Source: Mactromeris polynyma
Taxonomy: Eukaryota > Mollusca > Bivalvia > Venerida > Mactridae
Assembly (NCBI GenBank): GCA_032209605.1
Contig: JASFXZ010000038.1
Span: forward strand, 186,001 to 250,000
Direction of reading: 5' to 3'
Length of the DNA stretch: 64,000 nt
Part shown: piece after piece, positions 12,301-27,300 of the stretch
How the letters are laid out: the number at the start of each line of letters is the position of its first letter
How positions within the stretch are numbered: position 1 is the stretch's first letter
The notes under the pieces: generated by a model
The model's input: the letters and a program-made list of their open reading frames with translations, nothing else
Database searches by the model: none
Told to the model about the DNA's origin: nothing
Translations under genes and position numbers: made by a program

Positions 12301-15300
12301 ATCAAAACTATCATCAGATGACAGGATAAACGTTTGGGCGTAAACTATAAACACATATTTAACACTATGAGCATGAGCTATGTATTATAGCCAACTGTGA
12401 TTGCTTGAACTGTGGCAACCACAACCTGGCACACATATTTACAACCTTAACATTAAAATGAAATTGCAATCTTTTATTCACAAAAACCAGACATCCAACA
12501 CCGAACTATCAACATCCCAAAATAGCAAGAGACAAGGAAAAAATATGCAAAACTGAGTATCAGATTATATCTGAGCACCCACTCAATGTTGTATTATTTA
12601 TGTATAACATTACCAACAGGCAGATTGTGGAACAAAAAATAATTCAATTTAGAAAACTAAAATTTCATAGGTTGGGAATCAGTACGATAGTATTTTAACC
12701 TTAAATATCATTGAGGTTGCATGCTTTATATGACAGCAAGCTATCGCAATAAAAAAATTTAAAGTACAATTTGAGAGGTGAAAGCACAACTAACCTAACC
12801 GTTTTGCACTCATCCCATCAAATTATAGCTTATATAAACAAATATTTACAGGCCTTTGTGTGCCTTTTAATAGTAGATGTTGGGATATATTTCCGTACAA
12901 TGCAGCCCCTCTCTGTACATCACATAACAACTCTTTCATTTTCCTCTCTGATGACATTATCAGAACATTTTATCAAGAGATAACAACATTTCCTACCATA
13001 ATATAACTCAATATAACCATGAAAGATTTTCATTTAAACATTTATTATTACAATCATGATCTACCAATTACCACCCACTGAAGTTCTGGCTTGGCTTATC
13101 AGGCTTTCATGACTCCATATGTCAAACTGTAACATATGGGGACAGGTTGTGAAGGAATGCTAGTATAAAAGCATGATATGATTATAATTCTCATCAAGAG
13201 GGGGAGGGATACAACATGTGGATCTCTTGCACTTTCATTAAAAAAAAGAAAATGACATTTATTACATAGAAAAGCCAAGCACATGAACATCTAAGCATGA
13301 ATTATCACCCATAATAGAGAACTGGGCCAGACGTTATAAAACTAACCTTGGAGACCAGTCTCAAAACCGGAGCATTTCATTGGTGGTTTCTGATCTCAGA
13401 CTTCAGACTGACCAATGGTAATGCTGCAATCCGAGAATGATCTCCACACTCAGTTTTATACCCTCAAACCCTGGACTAGTACTTACACATTTCAAGCTTT
13501 CCAGCAGCTTCTGACAAAAATTAGGGTCAATTTAAGGGCTATTCTGAACTAATTTTTGGGACTCCATTCTTGAATATTAGGGCCGTTTCAGGAGCCACTT
13601 AGCTCTGAAAGGTTGAGACAATATCAACCCACACATACAGGAAGTCATAGTATGTTTACCAGTGCTCAATAATTGTCAGCTGGCCTTGGCTGTGACTCAA
13701 AAATCAAATCTTTGTACACCAGTCACACCTAGAACCAAGCTGAAGCTAACGGTCCACTGAACTAGAATACATGTATAGTGTTAACTACAGTTTAGATATA
13801 TAAACAATTAAAGTTATTCTAACTTTATCATTATACGACATTCACCTTGAAAAGAAACATGAAAATTAGGAATTTTAATGAAAAATGAGGGCTTTTTATA
13901 GGATTTTGATAGTTTTTAGGAATTTTAGCAAAATAAAAAAAAAAGGATTTATTAGAATTTTACTTTAAGGGCCACTGGAAAGCCTGACATTTCTTACAAC
14001 CAATAATCTGCACCAAAAATCGTTCTATCCTTATTGTTCTTTCTCAAAAACCAATTATAAGTAAAATTTCTTATGTTCAGAGTGAAAAAGTTCAGTTAAA
14101 AAATATATATGTCAATGTGCTGCCAAAAAGGCACGCATATGTTGTATATCACGTGGACTAATCAGGTTTTTACATCACATGCATTCATTCTTAGCAAAAA
14201 ATATCGCAACATTTTCAGGTTTTCAAATTTTTCATCCATGGTTGCCATGGAAAATGTAAACATGCCAATTTTATTTTTCAATATATCTTAATTCAACTGA
14301 ACTTTGGTAATAAAAGTGGGTGTATAATACATAGTATTGCTTACATCGATGACAAGGTAAATACAGATGAAGGGTAATTATGTAGTTCGTAATTTCATGA
14401 AAAAAAATGCATGAATTGATGCAAAAAAACGTGAACAGGCGTTGCGAAACAAACATGCTGCAAACCAGATATGATAACAATCGGCCCGTGTACGGGGTTT
14501 AATAAATGGTTTCATGTTTCCAGCCTTTCTCTATAAATTGAAGTCGTTGCAAAATCAGCATTTTTCACTTAATAAAGCCCGAAGCTGGAACAAGCACTCA
14601 GTTTCCTAATTTCTCCCAAATACATATATATGATACTGAAAATTTGACAGACAAGTTAAACTACTTGCAACACAAAGGACAAAGTGCAAATCGCACAAGC
14701 AAATGTTGGGCATCAGTGGTTAAGTAGTTATGGGGACTGACTTCAAATCACTTTCCCTCAACACTGCTCTCATGAATCCCACCTCAGATGTAAAATTTGT
14801 AAGAGAAGAAGCTATCCAGATGGCTTACAGAAGATCTGTGGTTCTGTAACCCAGACCCTGGGGTCTTCCTCCACCCTTATAGATGGAAAAGTCACGACAT
14901 GACCCTGACAGGGTTTTTTCATCAGTTTTTATAGCCTTTATTTTGCTATAGTCTTAATGCCAAAAAGTATACATTTATCCCATTTTTAATGTAAAAATCC
15001 CATTAACTGTGAAGAAAAAATTTTTTGTTCAATTTAGCCAAAAATTGACAAAGTAAGAGGCTTTTCTCTCACAGGCAGTTGATATAAATAGCAATTCATT
15101 CTTTACTTTTGTTCCTAATATTTTACTGTAATTGCTAGTCTTTTTTGAAAAATTCCCAATTTGAATGGTACGCATCATCTTCCCAAAGTAGCCAAAATAA
15201 ACCCTGCATAGCCGTAAGACTTACCAGTTTGTTCATTCAATGATCAATTGCATTCTTAAACACTCATATATTGACTTTATCAACATCTCAGTAAATTTTC

Positions 15301-18300
15301 AAGCTATGTAAACATGACAAAAACCTGAGCATCAAAAGGAAACAATTCTATTTTTTGAATACAGATATCCTCATTAACCATGACAACAATACAACCATTG
15401 GTTGACATAAATATTAAACAACAGAGTTTCTAAGAGTAAAATAATTATTTCCTTGAAAGCAGTACATTACTGTATACATTAACAAACATGTACTCAATGA
15501 TATACGTATCACCACACCACATTTACATATACTATTTAACACAGACATCAGACAGAAATGATGAATACAAAATACCTACATACATAATACAATATCTTTG
15601 TCAATTTATAAACTTATACATTCAAGTGACCTTAGATTCCCTTTTTTGAATTCCTACATAACTTCTTGTCTGGTCATTTTGGAATTTTGATAAACTAATA
15701 CATTGCAATGCAAAACCAAGTTTGGAGTCTTCCAAATTCTGGTATTATAAGGTTAGGGCACAATAAAAGGTGATTCTAGGATGGGCAATATATATAATCT
15801 CAACAATAAAACAAACAATGACTGTTTCACACTAACTGAATGAATGGGGGATACTTCGCATTCAGTGACAATAATCCAACAATAATGTCTCTTAAATATC
15901 AATACAGTAGCCAAATGCATGATCCATTAACTGTGTCTGGTTGTTTGACATTGAGATATGCTGGTTAAAATTTATTCAGGGCCTATTGTTTTTTTTTAAA
16001 AAAACACCAAGAGCTACCACTGAAAGTGATTAATACCCCTTTGTCAAAAGACACCAGACCCCTTAAATCAGCAATGCTTTTACCAACCCTGAAATAATGT
16101 TACACACATCCTCACTTCAAGGTGAAAGTTTCACTGGAATCCCTGTAGAAGTGTGGAAGTGGTATACACATTATGTTTGGTAAGGGACGGACCAACTATC
16201 CACGGACCTACTATCCACGTAACTGATTGCTCCCATTCCCCGCATAAAACAATGAATGTCAAATGATACAATGTAATGCTTTGTTGTGAAAGGGATTTGT
16301 TCAGGTTGTCGTTGTTGTTTGAACCCGTGATGAAGCCATTGTTCAACATCACATGTTTACATAATCTCCTCTATTGACCCCAATATATCAGAACTGCCAT
16401 CAATTATAAAGGTAATCCCAAAACAAGACATTATTGTATACTATACACAAAAGTACAACTAATAAGTTTTTCGTGGAATTAAGCCTTGATGTTCACAAAG
16501 TTATCATTATTATGTGTTATGACAAGAAGTCATAATTCTACTGAGAACATTGTGAATTGCATAACAAACCAGCTATATGCTACCTTAGTTTTTTCTTGTG
16601 GGAATGATTTGTGGCGTAGATATAATAGCTTTTCCACACTGTTGAACTAGTGATATAAAAAATGTCAAAATACTTACAAGTTTATTATTACCTCAGAAGC
16701 CTAGTTACAGTGTATGTTTGTATGAAAGAAATAATTGTTTCACCAGTCAGACAAACAAACTAAATCATAATCTAGTATACTATGGACTTATGCATTAACA
16801 GCCCTTTTTTCAGATTTTTGAGAAGTATGGAAGGGCCCTTTGAGTGTTTAAACATGGCTCCGATATCTACATTTAAACAAAGAAAATATGATGGGGAAAT
16901 TTTGACAAGATCTGGGGAAAGATTAGTCCAGCCACGGACGTTACGTCTCTATACTGTCGCTGTACAACGTCCTGCTAAACCATTCACAAAAGTAAATAGA
17001 AGTTGGACACCGCCGGTCTTTCCACTGCATTTACTCTTATTTTCGTGAACAGATATATGCTTTGCGTGCAATAAAAACTGTACGACATAAAATTGTAGCT
17101 TTTCGTTGATTTATTCGTCTTTTCGACACAATATTATCATGGATACGACTTGTTTTTTAAAAAAAATAGTGAATCAATCACCTGTTAAATAAGAAGATGG
17201 GAGAGTTGCTATGGAGGCGGTGCGCACATAGTTATTACCCTACTAAGATCATTGTCGATAATGCTATTATTTGCTCCTTCTTGAGCCAATACTGAAAGTG
17301 ATTTATATCACGAATTCGATCAAAAGTTGTTTCAACGTTAAAATCCATCCTGTATTGCTACTTTGACGGGCGAAATTGGCGACAGCGCGAATGTCAACAT
17401 ACAGTTTGTAAGGTGAACAGTTTACTTGTGCACCGTGGGCGGAGTTACGTTTGATTGACAGATATTTTAGCGAAAATGTTTGCAGTCATAAACATTTGAC
17501 CCCTGTTTTCTTGTCGAAGTGATTGTGAGGCACTCAGATGCGCTAGAAATTCGCTACAGTTTTTCCGCACCCTCAAACGTCAGTTCGGTCGATAATAAAG
17601 ACGCCATAATAGTGCCGTTAAAATCATGCGGCATAATCCCAGGTTTTTACTATAGGCTTGTGCGTGGCTCTGTTACGAACGACGCTTGTAAAAGTCGGAG
17701 TACAGAGACACGTATGCGGGGCTAGGGAAAGATATACATGTATACTTTACTCTTTGGGGAATGGGGTAGAATATCAGCCCCAAATATGCCATAAAAAGGG
17801 TTGATTATTATCCACTGTTTTACAGGAGCATCTCAGAATATCAACTACAGTGCAACCTCTCCAGACCAGCCACCTCTCTTCACCAACAGTATAAAATGTT
17901 CATGTAAGAATCTGCCACATATTTTACTTATCTAGAGCAACAACCTCTCACCAGCAGCCACAATCTGCAGCTCTCTAAAGGGTGTTAATATACACAGGCT
18001 GCATTATATTCAAAGGATGATTTGACTCACAATTTCATCTATAACAAGCAAAGCGGGTTACAAGCATTACAAAATCTTCCTATAAAACAAAGCAAGGGGA
18101 AGAAGCAAAACAAATCTACCTGTTTAATTATAAATTAAGAAGCAGATTTATGTCAGGCATGAGAATGACAACTAGTAATAACTTGCTCTTCCACAAGCAC
18201 CTGACAACCTTCACACAAGAATCAAAGGTAGAGGTCACAAAATATCAAAGTCAAATGTTTGGGAAGGAGTCATGACCAGCCCGGCCTGGGTATTTCAACC

Positions 18301-21300
18301 TGGACCTCCAGCACTGTAACCACTGAGCAAACCTGAGTCGGGCCGTGTGTTTTCTTTTGTAATAGGGCTTTACATCACATGTATTAAGAGTGGAGGAAGC
18401 CCCAGGGGGACACCAGTGGGTAGAACCATCAAATTCAAACTGACCCCAGGGGGACACCAGTGGGTAGAACCATCAAATTCAAACTGACCCCAGGGGGACA
18501 CCAGTGGGTAGAACCATCAAACTTCTGTAAGTCAGCTGGACAGCTTCCTCACCTACAAATGCTACCTCCCTTGTAGGTGAGGAACCAGAAGCCAGTGACT
18601 ATAACCACTCTTTGGGACAGGAGGAAAAGTATGCAAAATCACTTATCAATGATGTCAAGTAACTTCAGTAAAACATTCAGTGTCATTAAGTTACAAAATA
18701 AAACCACCGTTCTATGCCCCAAACCTCGGTTGTGTTGAGAAGGTATAAAACCGAACTAAGGTAAAAATATTTCATGCTATAAAATTAATTGTCCTTCAGA
18801 TTGCCTACGGATGGGTTTTGTGAAAACTCAGGCAAAACTAGTTACATATTGAAGAGAAATGATCACAATACAAAGTACTAAACATGTTCGGAATTTAAAC
18901 TACCAACAAAGAACATTGATGAAAAAATTCGACAATTATGAAATCAATTTTAAATGATAGAAATACATAATTCTCAAATCTATCTTAATTCATCATTAAA
19001 ACTGAACATTTCAATAAATACTTACAATCCACAATTGTCCCTGAAAGCTGTTGTTTGCAGGTAGGTGGATGCAGCAACAGTCTTAGCTATACTTTGATAG
19101 ATTTATAAACAATAATGTAACTTACCCTTCTGGGAGATCCTGTGGGTCACTGGGAGGACTACAGTTTGTAATCTGAGTTGAGTTTGTCACTGTTGGTCCT
19201 GTCCCAGAATTCCCTCTGTCTCGGGATATCAAACTGATCACAATCTGACCTCGTACAGGCTCGGGGTCGTCTGCATTGTTGCGTTGCAAATCAAGGCGCT
19301 GAACTGTAACAGAAAATTGACGCTGAGAGTTCTGAGACTGTGCAGTACGCATTGGGAGGCAGACGCACACCGACATCTTGGAATCCTTTCTATCGCCTGC
19401 CACAGTGGCTGTTTTATCAGTCAACACTAACACATTTGACCACTGACTATCAAGCAGCACACAATCACTTTTGGAAAAATCTCTAATTAAATTTTAAAAC
19501 CATTTCCATTAAAAAAATCATGGAAAATTTGGAATATTGTCTATGGAATGTCACAGCACAATTTGTGAATTACAAATTCTGATACAACAAAGTTTAAGTC
19601 AACAAAATCCTCCACGATTTGTATAAAACATATCCTGTACTAAATATATGAAACACAATTTTCCAACGATTGAAATAAAAAATCTGCACACAGCTGTCAG
19701 ACACAAATGGTAAGTTTTCTCCTAACTACACTGACATTTATTTTGCAGAGATTTGGAGCAATTTACTAAATACCAATCCAACACACATCAAATACGTCTA
19801 TAATTGGCGCTAGCACATAATCTGCATAACAGTTTCAACACCTAAACAAATCATTGAACCTAACATTCACAAGTGAAAAAGCATTCACCGACAATGAATG
19901 AAATAAGTTTATGTTCTTTCCAAAATAAACAATCTCGAAACTTGTTGTAAACAATCCGACTTCAAAAAACCTTGCAACACCACCAAGAGATTTATCCATA
20001 CTAATCCTGTTACTTTTATCCCGGTAATTAAACCACCTTGATGGCTCAGTATGACAATGGTTGGCTACAGTTGAAGGTAGTTTTGTGATGGTGACAGGAT
20101 TTAAGCAGTTATATAAATGAAATATACACCAGCAGGTACATTCAGACAAGTTTATAACTCTCTCCCTAGGTAAAACATCACTGGCTGTAAAAACATATAA
20201 GCCCAACAGCAAGCAAGCTGTATAGTTTGTTGGCTAATTTGTGGTAATGAAACACAATTGTAATGGATCTGTGTATTAATGTAACTCTTACATAATGGGT
20301 TCAATGGATGTCTTAAAGTGGTCAATTATGACAATAGTAATAAAGACATTTTTAGCCACATGTTTTCTGAAGATCCAATCTTACAAGAAGGCCTAAAACT
20401 GATTATCAGTCAAGTTTCTTAACAAGCTTGTATTTAATGTTCTGTTTTATTGGGTTTAACACAATTTTTTATATTTTTTCAGTTACATACTGTGGTCAGT
20501 TGATCTAACCAGATTTCCTGAAATTAAATATCGACCAATACAAACTTGCCCTTGCAGCTAACAACTTCTCACATGAATCAGAGGTGGAGGACAAAAAACT
20601 ATAGTCAAATGTCACAGAACCCATACCTCCCAGGTGACAGCCCAGTGCTTTACAAACTGAGCTAATCAGGCCAGACGTTCTTAGGAAGAGTGTCCAGCAA
20701 AGTACACGTAGAACAGTACATATGTTCCGAAATTTGTATTTCCCATGTGCTAGTTTCCTGATGTAACAGTATATTCATGGGAAAGGTTGTTACACAGAGA
20801 ACTTTTCATTACGTATAATTTCAACTATAACTTATTTTATGGCATACTGGTAATATATGTTTGTTATTGTAATTTGGACTTAATATAAACATAAGTGGAC
20901 CTCTCAACAGGATGCTTCACAAGACAATACAACCACAAGCAAAATATACAAAACCACAATGTTTCAAAATTCAATTATAGTTACATCATGCTATACTATG
21001 AAAAACTTCGCACTATTGTAAAACAATTTGCAAAAATAAACCAACCTATGTTATGAACAAAAGCAACACTCTAAAAGCATTTAGCTATCAGAATGGATTA
21101 CTTACTCACTTAACAACATAATGTATTCGCATTTTCTGGTCATTAAGCGTAACGTCAAAATTTATTATCAAGATCCAATAACGTGGAAAAGTAGGCACAC
21201 ACCTAATTTATCACACTTCTGTTAGGCTATTTCATCAGAAATGCAATACAGCTGTATAGCAATGGAAACAAGGCTTTATACTTTATTTATGCAGTTGATT

Positions 21301-24300
21301 TTATTTTTTCTCAGTGACAGAAATATAACACTACACAACACATTAGCGACAGTAAATTATAAACCTGATATATAATACTATAAAGCACACTACATTAATT
21401 ATTTTATTTTATAAAACATATTAATTTGAAATTAATTATATAAAAACACGAAAGTAAATCCTAGGATATATTTGTGAAGAACTTAAAATACATTCATATT
21501 CAAGAAGACATTTCAGCAATAATTTATGATGATGTGAAGTAACATTTTAGCATATAAATGGGGCTGTTTCTGATTGAAAATTAAAACCTAACACTGCCTT
21601 ATATACTCCAAATGGTGCTCGCTGGCCATTAATGTACTGCTGAGTGGTTAAAGGGTCGTCTTTAATATTTAGCAAAACCCTACCTACTCCTGAAAATGGC
21701 CCCTATTTAAAACTAAATTGTAGTGTCTGAGAGTGGAAACCTTTTTTCGCTGTGTATGTATTTATAGCCAAAATATGAATAACTATAAACAGTAATATAT
21801 ATAAAAAAGTAATTACCAACCGACCTAAAGTTTGCTGGGTAGGATTATGTCAACAATTTTTAGGTCGGTTGGCCTAGCTTAGTTACAGAGTAATTTTTTA
21901 TTATCTATAAAATTTATGCCAGACAAATGTACCATCTTATTTCCATAAGAAATGAAAAAAATTGTTCAAAGTTTAAGACAGTTATATACACTATTGACAA
22001 ACAAAAAGGCAACACATATATTTCTCGGTAACTTCCTTACTCAAGGAGTGCACAGTTCCATACTTCATGTGAATTCACCTCACCAGTTATACTCAGTTAA
22101 ACCTGTTTCTATCTGGTACATAAGACCATGAATTGTTTTGGCAAATAATGGGTTCAAATCACCATACATCTTGTGCTAACTAACCACTTGGTTTATTTTA
22201 TGTAAAATTTGGCCCCTGCTAAATGATAAAGTTTTTGAAAATAACGTAAAACAAGTTTAACATTAACATCCAAAATGCCAAAGCTTAATAACGGAGATCA
22301 ACACAGAATTCTAGGGCTACTTGATGACGCTTTTACTCAAAATGAAGTGGCATGGCAACCATGGTTCGATGTTACCCCATTATAATGGCATAGTTAATTC
22401 GTTGTGACAACAAATGAACAATACTGAAACAGTTGCCGACCCTCGTCGCAAAGGCCCCACCATGTGTAACTACAGTGAGACAAAACTTTATCATCTTGTT
22501 TTGAGGAATAAAAATCCAATCTAAGCATACATCATTACATGTTGCATATCTGTTCGTCGGATTTTGATACTTAGATTATACCCTGATAAATACTGGTATC
22601 ACTATGTAGACCGACCTGGTATAAAACATTATTCAATCTCATTTCATATATGTAACATGCCTAGTAATCTTAAATCTACATATTTGATTTTTTATTTAGG
22701 GCAAAATTAAAGAATATTAAGAGAGAAATTTTGAATACATGAAACCAAATAACTTAAGAAACAAAAACATTAAATAAAGCTGGTCACAAATTAGGTCAAT
22801 ATACATGATGTCTGAATGATTATGTCAACTTTCCTTAGTATGCTAGGTCTGTTCTACTAGACATTTGATCATTTACAAGTTAAACTGTCCTGTCAAATTA
22901 TTTATGCACCAATTACTTTGAATAAGCACAAGCAATATGAGGAGTAAATGAAACAAGGGAAGCAACTCTGACTGTTTCAAATCTAAGCCTATCATTATTA
23001 CCTCCCTTAGATACACAAATATTAGCCAACTGGAAGGAGGTCACTACAAGACTGATGACTATGTTAACGCAAGACACGAGGATTTTTAAAAGTGGTATTT
23101 TTACACCCAGAAAGTACATAAATCTCCACATTCGATATATACGTAATGTAATAGATAAAATCCTTACTCCTAAAAAATCTTATAAGGCAGATCTCAATAC
23201 TATACACTTAATATCAAAAATAATTTCATCATGAACATTTCATACGTGATAAAAGGTTTAGATAACAAAACAAATCTTGAAAACGATTCAGCACAACAGA
23301 TACCAACAAAATTAATAAGATTTCAAATATATTGGCCAGTATTCATGGTTGAGTTTTATTATTCACGAGATGAAGACACCCAAATGAAGGCCACGCTTAA
23401 CAATATTGTGTTTTTCCCTTTCACTACCTAACCTCAAAATCTGTAGCTCAGCAAACTAGTTCATTACAAACATAACAAAGATATATTGCTTTCTAGAAAA
23501 TGTGGTTCAAAATATTAAAAGAAGCCTATCACTCAAATTGATGATACAGAATACAGAACTGATGTATTGCATAGTAACTTATGGTCTCATTATAGATATA
23601 TACAGAAGGCAAAGACAGATTTCATAACACACATTATATGATAAATGAATCTTAATTGGGAATATATTAACAATATATTTGTTTTTGGTACACTCCTACC
23701 CAACCTTCTATGGCATAGGTCACAGGAGGAAAAACAAAGATATTTTATGATTGACCAAATATTGTTTCACCAGTCTGTAACACATCAATGAGTATGACAA
23801 AATGTCATTCCAAGCAACACTTAATTCAAAGTTACTAATCTCCCAATCATTTGTTTGGCACAATATCAATACAACCCATAAGACATCATCTGTACAATGA
23901 AGATACTTACATCCCGTGTCTTTGAGCTGTGTTACAGCATTGGACATAATACGGACACACCCAAGGAATCCAGCACCTTGTTTCTTGTGTATCTTCTTGT
24001 GATTCCATATACTGATAGTCACTGAGTCAGATTGCCCAATATATCTGCAAAATATTACGATACGATAAGTAATAGTTGAGGAAACAACAACAGAATACAA
24101 CTTACAAATTATTTATTTTGTAATTCATTGTTCTTTACTGTACATAATTCGTCTAGTTGTTTGTTGAGGCCCACATGGAAAATAGGGTTGTCCCAAATGT
24201 GCAGTCTCTTGAAATAATGCCTTTATTATTATATTATTTGAATACAAAGTAACTTCACAAGATCAGCCCTTTTAAGTAATTTATCATTTTCCCTGTAATA

Positions 24301-27300
24301 GAAATTTACTACAGGTTAAAATACTTAAATTCTGTAAAGCAATAACCTCTGAGCAATGGCCAACATCTGCATCTCCTAAATGTTGTTGCTCTGGAGGGGC
24401 TGTGCTGTAACTAATATATGTCTATCAAAATGCCCCACCAGGACTGGGCATACAGTGAACTTTAGACAGTAAATTATTACCAACAGACCAGATTTGGACA
24501 GGTCTGGTGTCGAGACCGCCACCCAGGTAAGAGAGCAGCCAGAATTTCTTTGAGGGGATTTTGGATGCCTAGAACATCTATGATTATAGGGCTTCTGTCA
24601 AATCTCCACGCTCAAGGACGGGAGTTTGACAACAAGTTGCAGTTTGCATAAATCCCCTGATGTCCCGTGCCTGCCTCATTCCCCCATTGGGAAATATATA
24701 CCACATTAATCTTAATTCAAGTGAAAACACTAACGTGAAACAGGCTTACAGTTACATATCATGTCAGATCATTTCAATAAACCACAATTCCATAATTTTA
24801 CAATGGAAAACAAAGGGTGATAATATCCGCATGTAAACATATTACACGTTACCAAACAATAAGAAAATAACAGAGATCCAATAATATGACAAAAACATGA
24901 ACCACACAAATACAAACATAACAAACAATTACATAAATGTCTGATAACAGCTGGATGTCATATTGTATTGTCACATGGTAGTAAAACATATAAACAAACA
25001 ATGTAACAATTAAATGACAAGAGAAAACAATGACAGGAATAAATTAAACAGTTGGTTAAGAAATGATCCAAGGTCAGGAAACGATGGCAGTATGCTTATA
25101 ATTTGTATGGATGAAATCAACAGATTGTAGCAATAAAAACATCAAGACATAATCATGCAATCCATTGCAGATGATGATTGGAGTAAATGACAGTTGGCAA
25201 CTTGGCAGGTTCGAATAAATGACAGTTCGCAATTCCAATACATTTGGTGTGTGTCTATCGAAGGTGAACAGCTAGCCAAGGGACAATTCAATACCGTATA
25301 ACAGATTGCAAGCCCTCAAATGGTGAAAGAAGTCACATTTACAGCTGAGATATTCATCTATAAAGATTTCCATCTTCGATAAGCATAACGCATAATTAAT
25401 CAGAACCATCAACTAAGTATATATTTACTAAGTACCAGCATCAAGCTGAGAAATGACTGATTAAGAGTGAAGGTAAAATGGTGAATGCAAATGCCCTGCA
25501 ACCTTTCTTACACATGGATGAAATTCAGGGTGAAGACTTAGACTTGTATTGATGCAATGTATGGGGACTTGTATTGCAATGCAATGTATGGGTATGGGCA
25601 ATGCCATGAAATGGCTTCCTCTTATCCCATCTGGGGGTTGCTGTGAAATGGGTTCCATCTTCCCATTAGGGGGGTCTATAAAATGGGACCAACCTACCCC
25701 CTCTTGTGGCTGCCGTGAAGCCCACTGCCTATCTACCCACTTCCAAGGGGGCTGCAATGAAACCAGTCGTTTACCCATGTAAATAGCTTTAGATCATTTA
25801 CTAATTTCAACAGCTGTTCTGGGGAAACTATCAAACCTAAAACAAAATACTTACAAATCATAATGCTGATTCCATTTAGGGTCTAGTGTGTTTTTACATA
25901 CTTCTGTAGAATGACATTGTCCAGAACCATCAACACTGATCTTAGCAAATGGGTCTGGTAATCCTGAAAATAAATTAAACATAGAAATATAAAAAAAAAT
26001 CATATTCCTCAGAGCAATTAAATAGTGAAGACCATCAGCACTCTAAAAACGTGAAATGTCAAGAAAAAGACACAACTTTTAGTCATACCAAAGATTAAAC
26101 TGATTTGACAGAGGTTGTAAAAAGTCAATGTAAAGTACAACTGATACAATTAAGATGGTTCTCATTGGAAAGGGGTTGCTGAGCGCAGATTGACAATAAT
26201 GAAAAATTTATGAATTTGTTATGACACAATAAAATTGGAACATGCATTTCTTTCCTCACATAGTAACATTACAATCCCATACTCATTGTAATAGATTACA
26301 AGCCCGTAGCCAGAGACAAAATTAAACTGAGTCAATAATCATTCAATATTTTATATAGTTTCCTGCAAGTTTTCCTGCATTCTATTTACTTATTTATTCA
26401 TATTATTTTTGGTTGCTTTGGAAATTTTAACTGAGGCTTCTACCTCTGTGTGCCTCAGCGCTACTATGGGCCTGGGTATAGCAAATGGTGTGAAAGATGA
26501 TCAGGACTGAATACAAGGAACAATGCTAATGCTGCAAATACTCTGAGGAAAAGTACTATCCAACAAAGCTTTACAGAACAGCACAATGAAAGACTACTGT
26601 AACTACATACGGATTAGAATACTATTACATTATGTTTGCATTACCCTTCCACATATCAGACAAGAGAATAACCAGCTGCAACTAAGACTTAAAGGCAACA
26701 GAACTCAGTCTGTACAAATAAAAGCAACACTATCCTATTAGCTTACAACAATGCAGACTGGCTCCAACCCTTCATATGAGTATTTATATATTTATTGAAT
26801 AATTTCCTTTGAAGCGATCAATTATTACTCTATTTTGGTTCTGCTTGCAAGAAAATTATGATGTTAATTGAATCAAGGTTTTGAAGTCCACAATCCTGTC
26901 ACAGGATGACTGAACGAAAATGAAACAACTCAAATGAGTCAGCTGATTGTAGGCCATAGATATTGCACTAATGTTGCTTTGAAACCATTGAAATAAAAGC
27001 AGAAAAATTGATATTTCAGACGGACAATACATAATTCATAAACAAGGTATTATGATAGTTGATAGAAAATAAACGGTGGCATTTAAGCTTTCAATTAAAG
27101 CCATTTTAATGAGCAACAATTACTAGTAGTCAACAGAAGTGAGTACTGCTGAATTACAGAGATATTTAAACAGAACAACTGACTTCTTTCCTCATGATCA
27201 ATACACAGAAGAGCACAATATGTCAGTAATGTAGAGATAACAATACATTTGAAACAAGATACACTTTATATCCCTGCAATGTTAGAACAGCATGGCAGAC

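Larger units (their letters stand above)
11452..19125 (-). other. Smurf intron 5 (7.7 kb)
   Basis: Holds a MITE, an imperfect palindrome (13345-13445), a plus-strand SINE at 14700-14910, the CpG island with the candidate alternative exon, and two minus-strand SINEs at 18150-18565. The plus-strand open frame 16782-17048 overlaps CpG-containing sequence but resembles nothing known. The remainder shows nothing recognisable. Confidence 0.75.

Noticed and set aside
16782..17048. 88-codon plus-strand ORF next to the CpG island
   Set aside because: Contains some CpGs and an attractive internal MAPISTFKQRKYDGE start, but no recognisable domain, and the donor/acceptor context is unconvincing. Kept only as a note within Smurf intron 5.
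19835..20212. 125-codon minus-strand ORF
   Set aside because: No family similarity, normal intronic base composition and a run of unrelated hydrophobic/Cys residues; chance ORF in Smurf intron 4.
23720..24100. Full 126-codon ORF as an exon
   Set aside because: Only 24044-23911 is homologous to Smurf and bounded by splice sites; the rest is read-through into introns. Coordinates here are given in minus-strand order.
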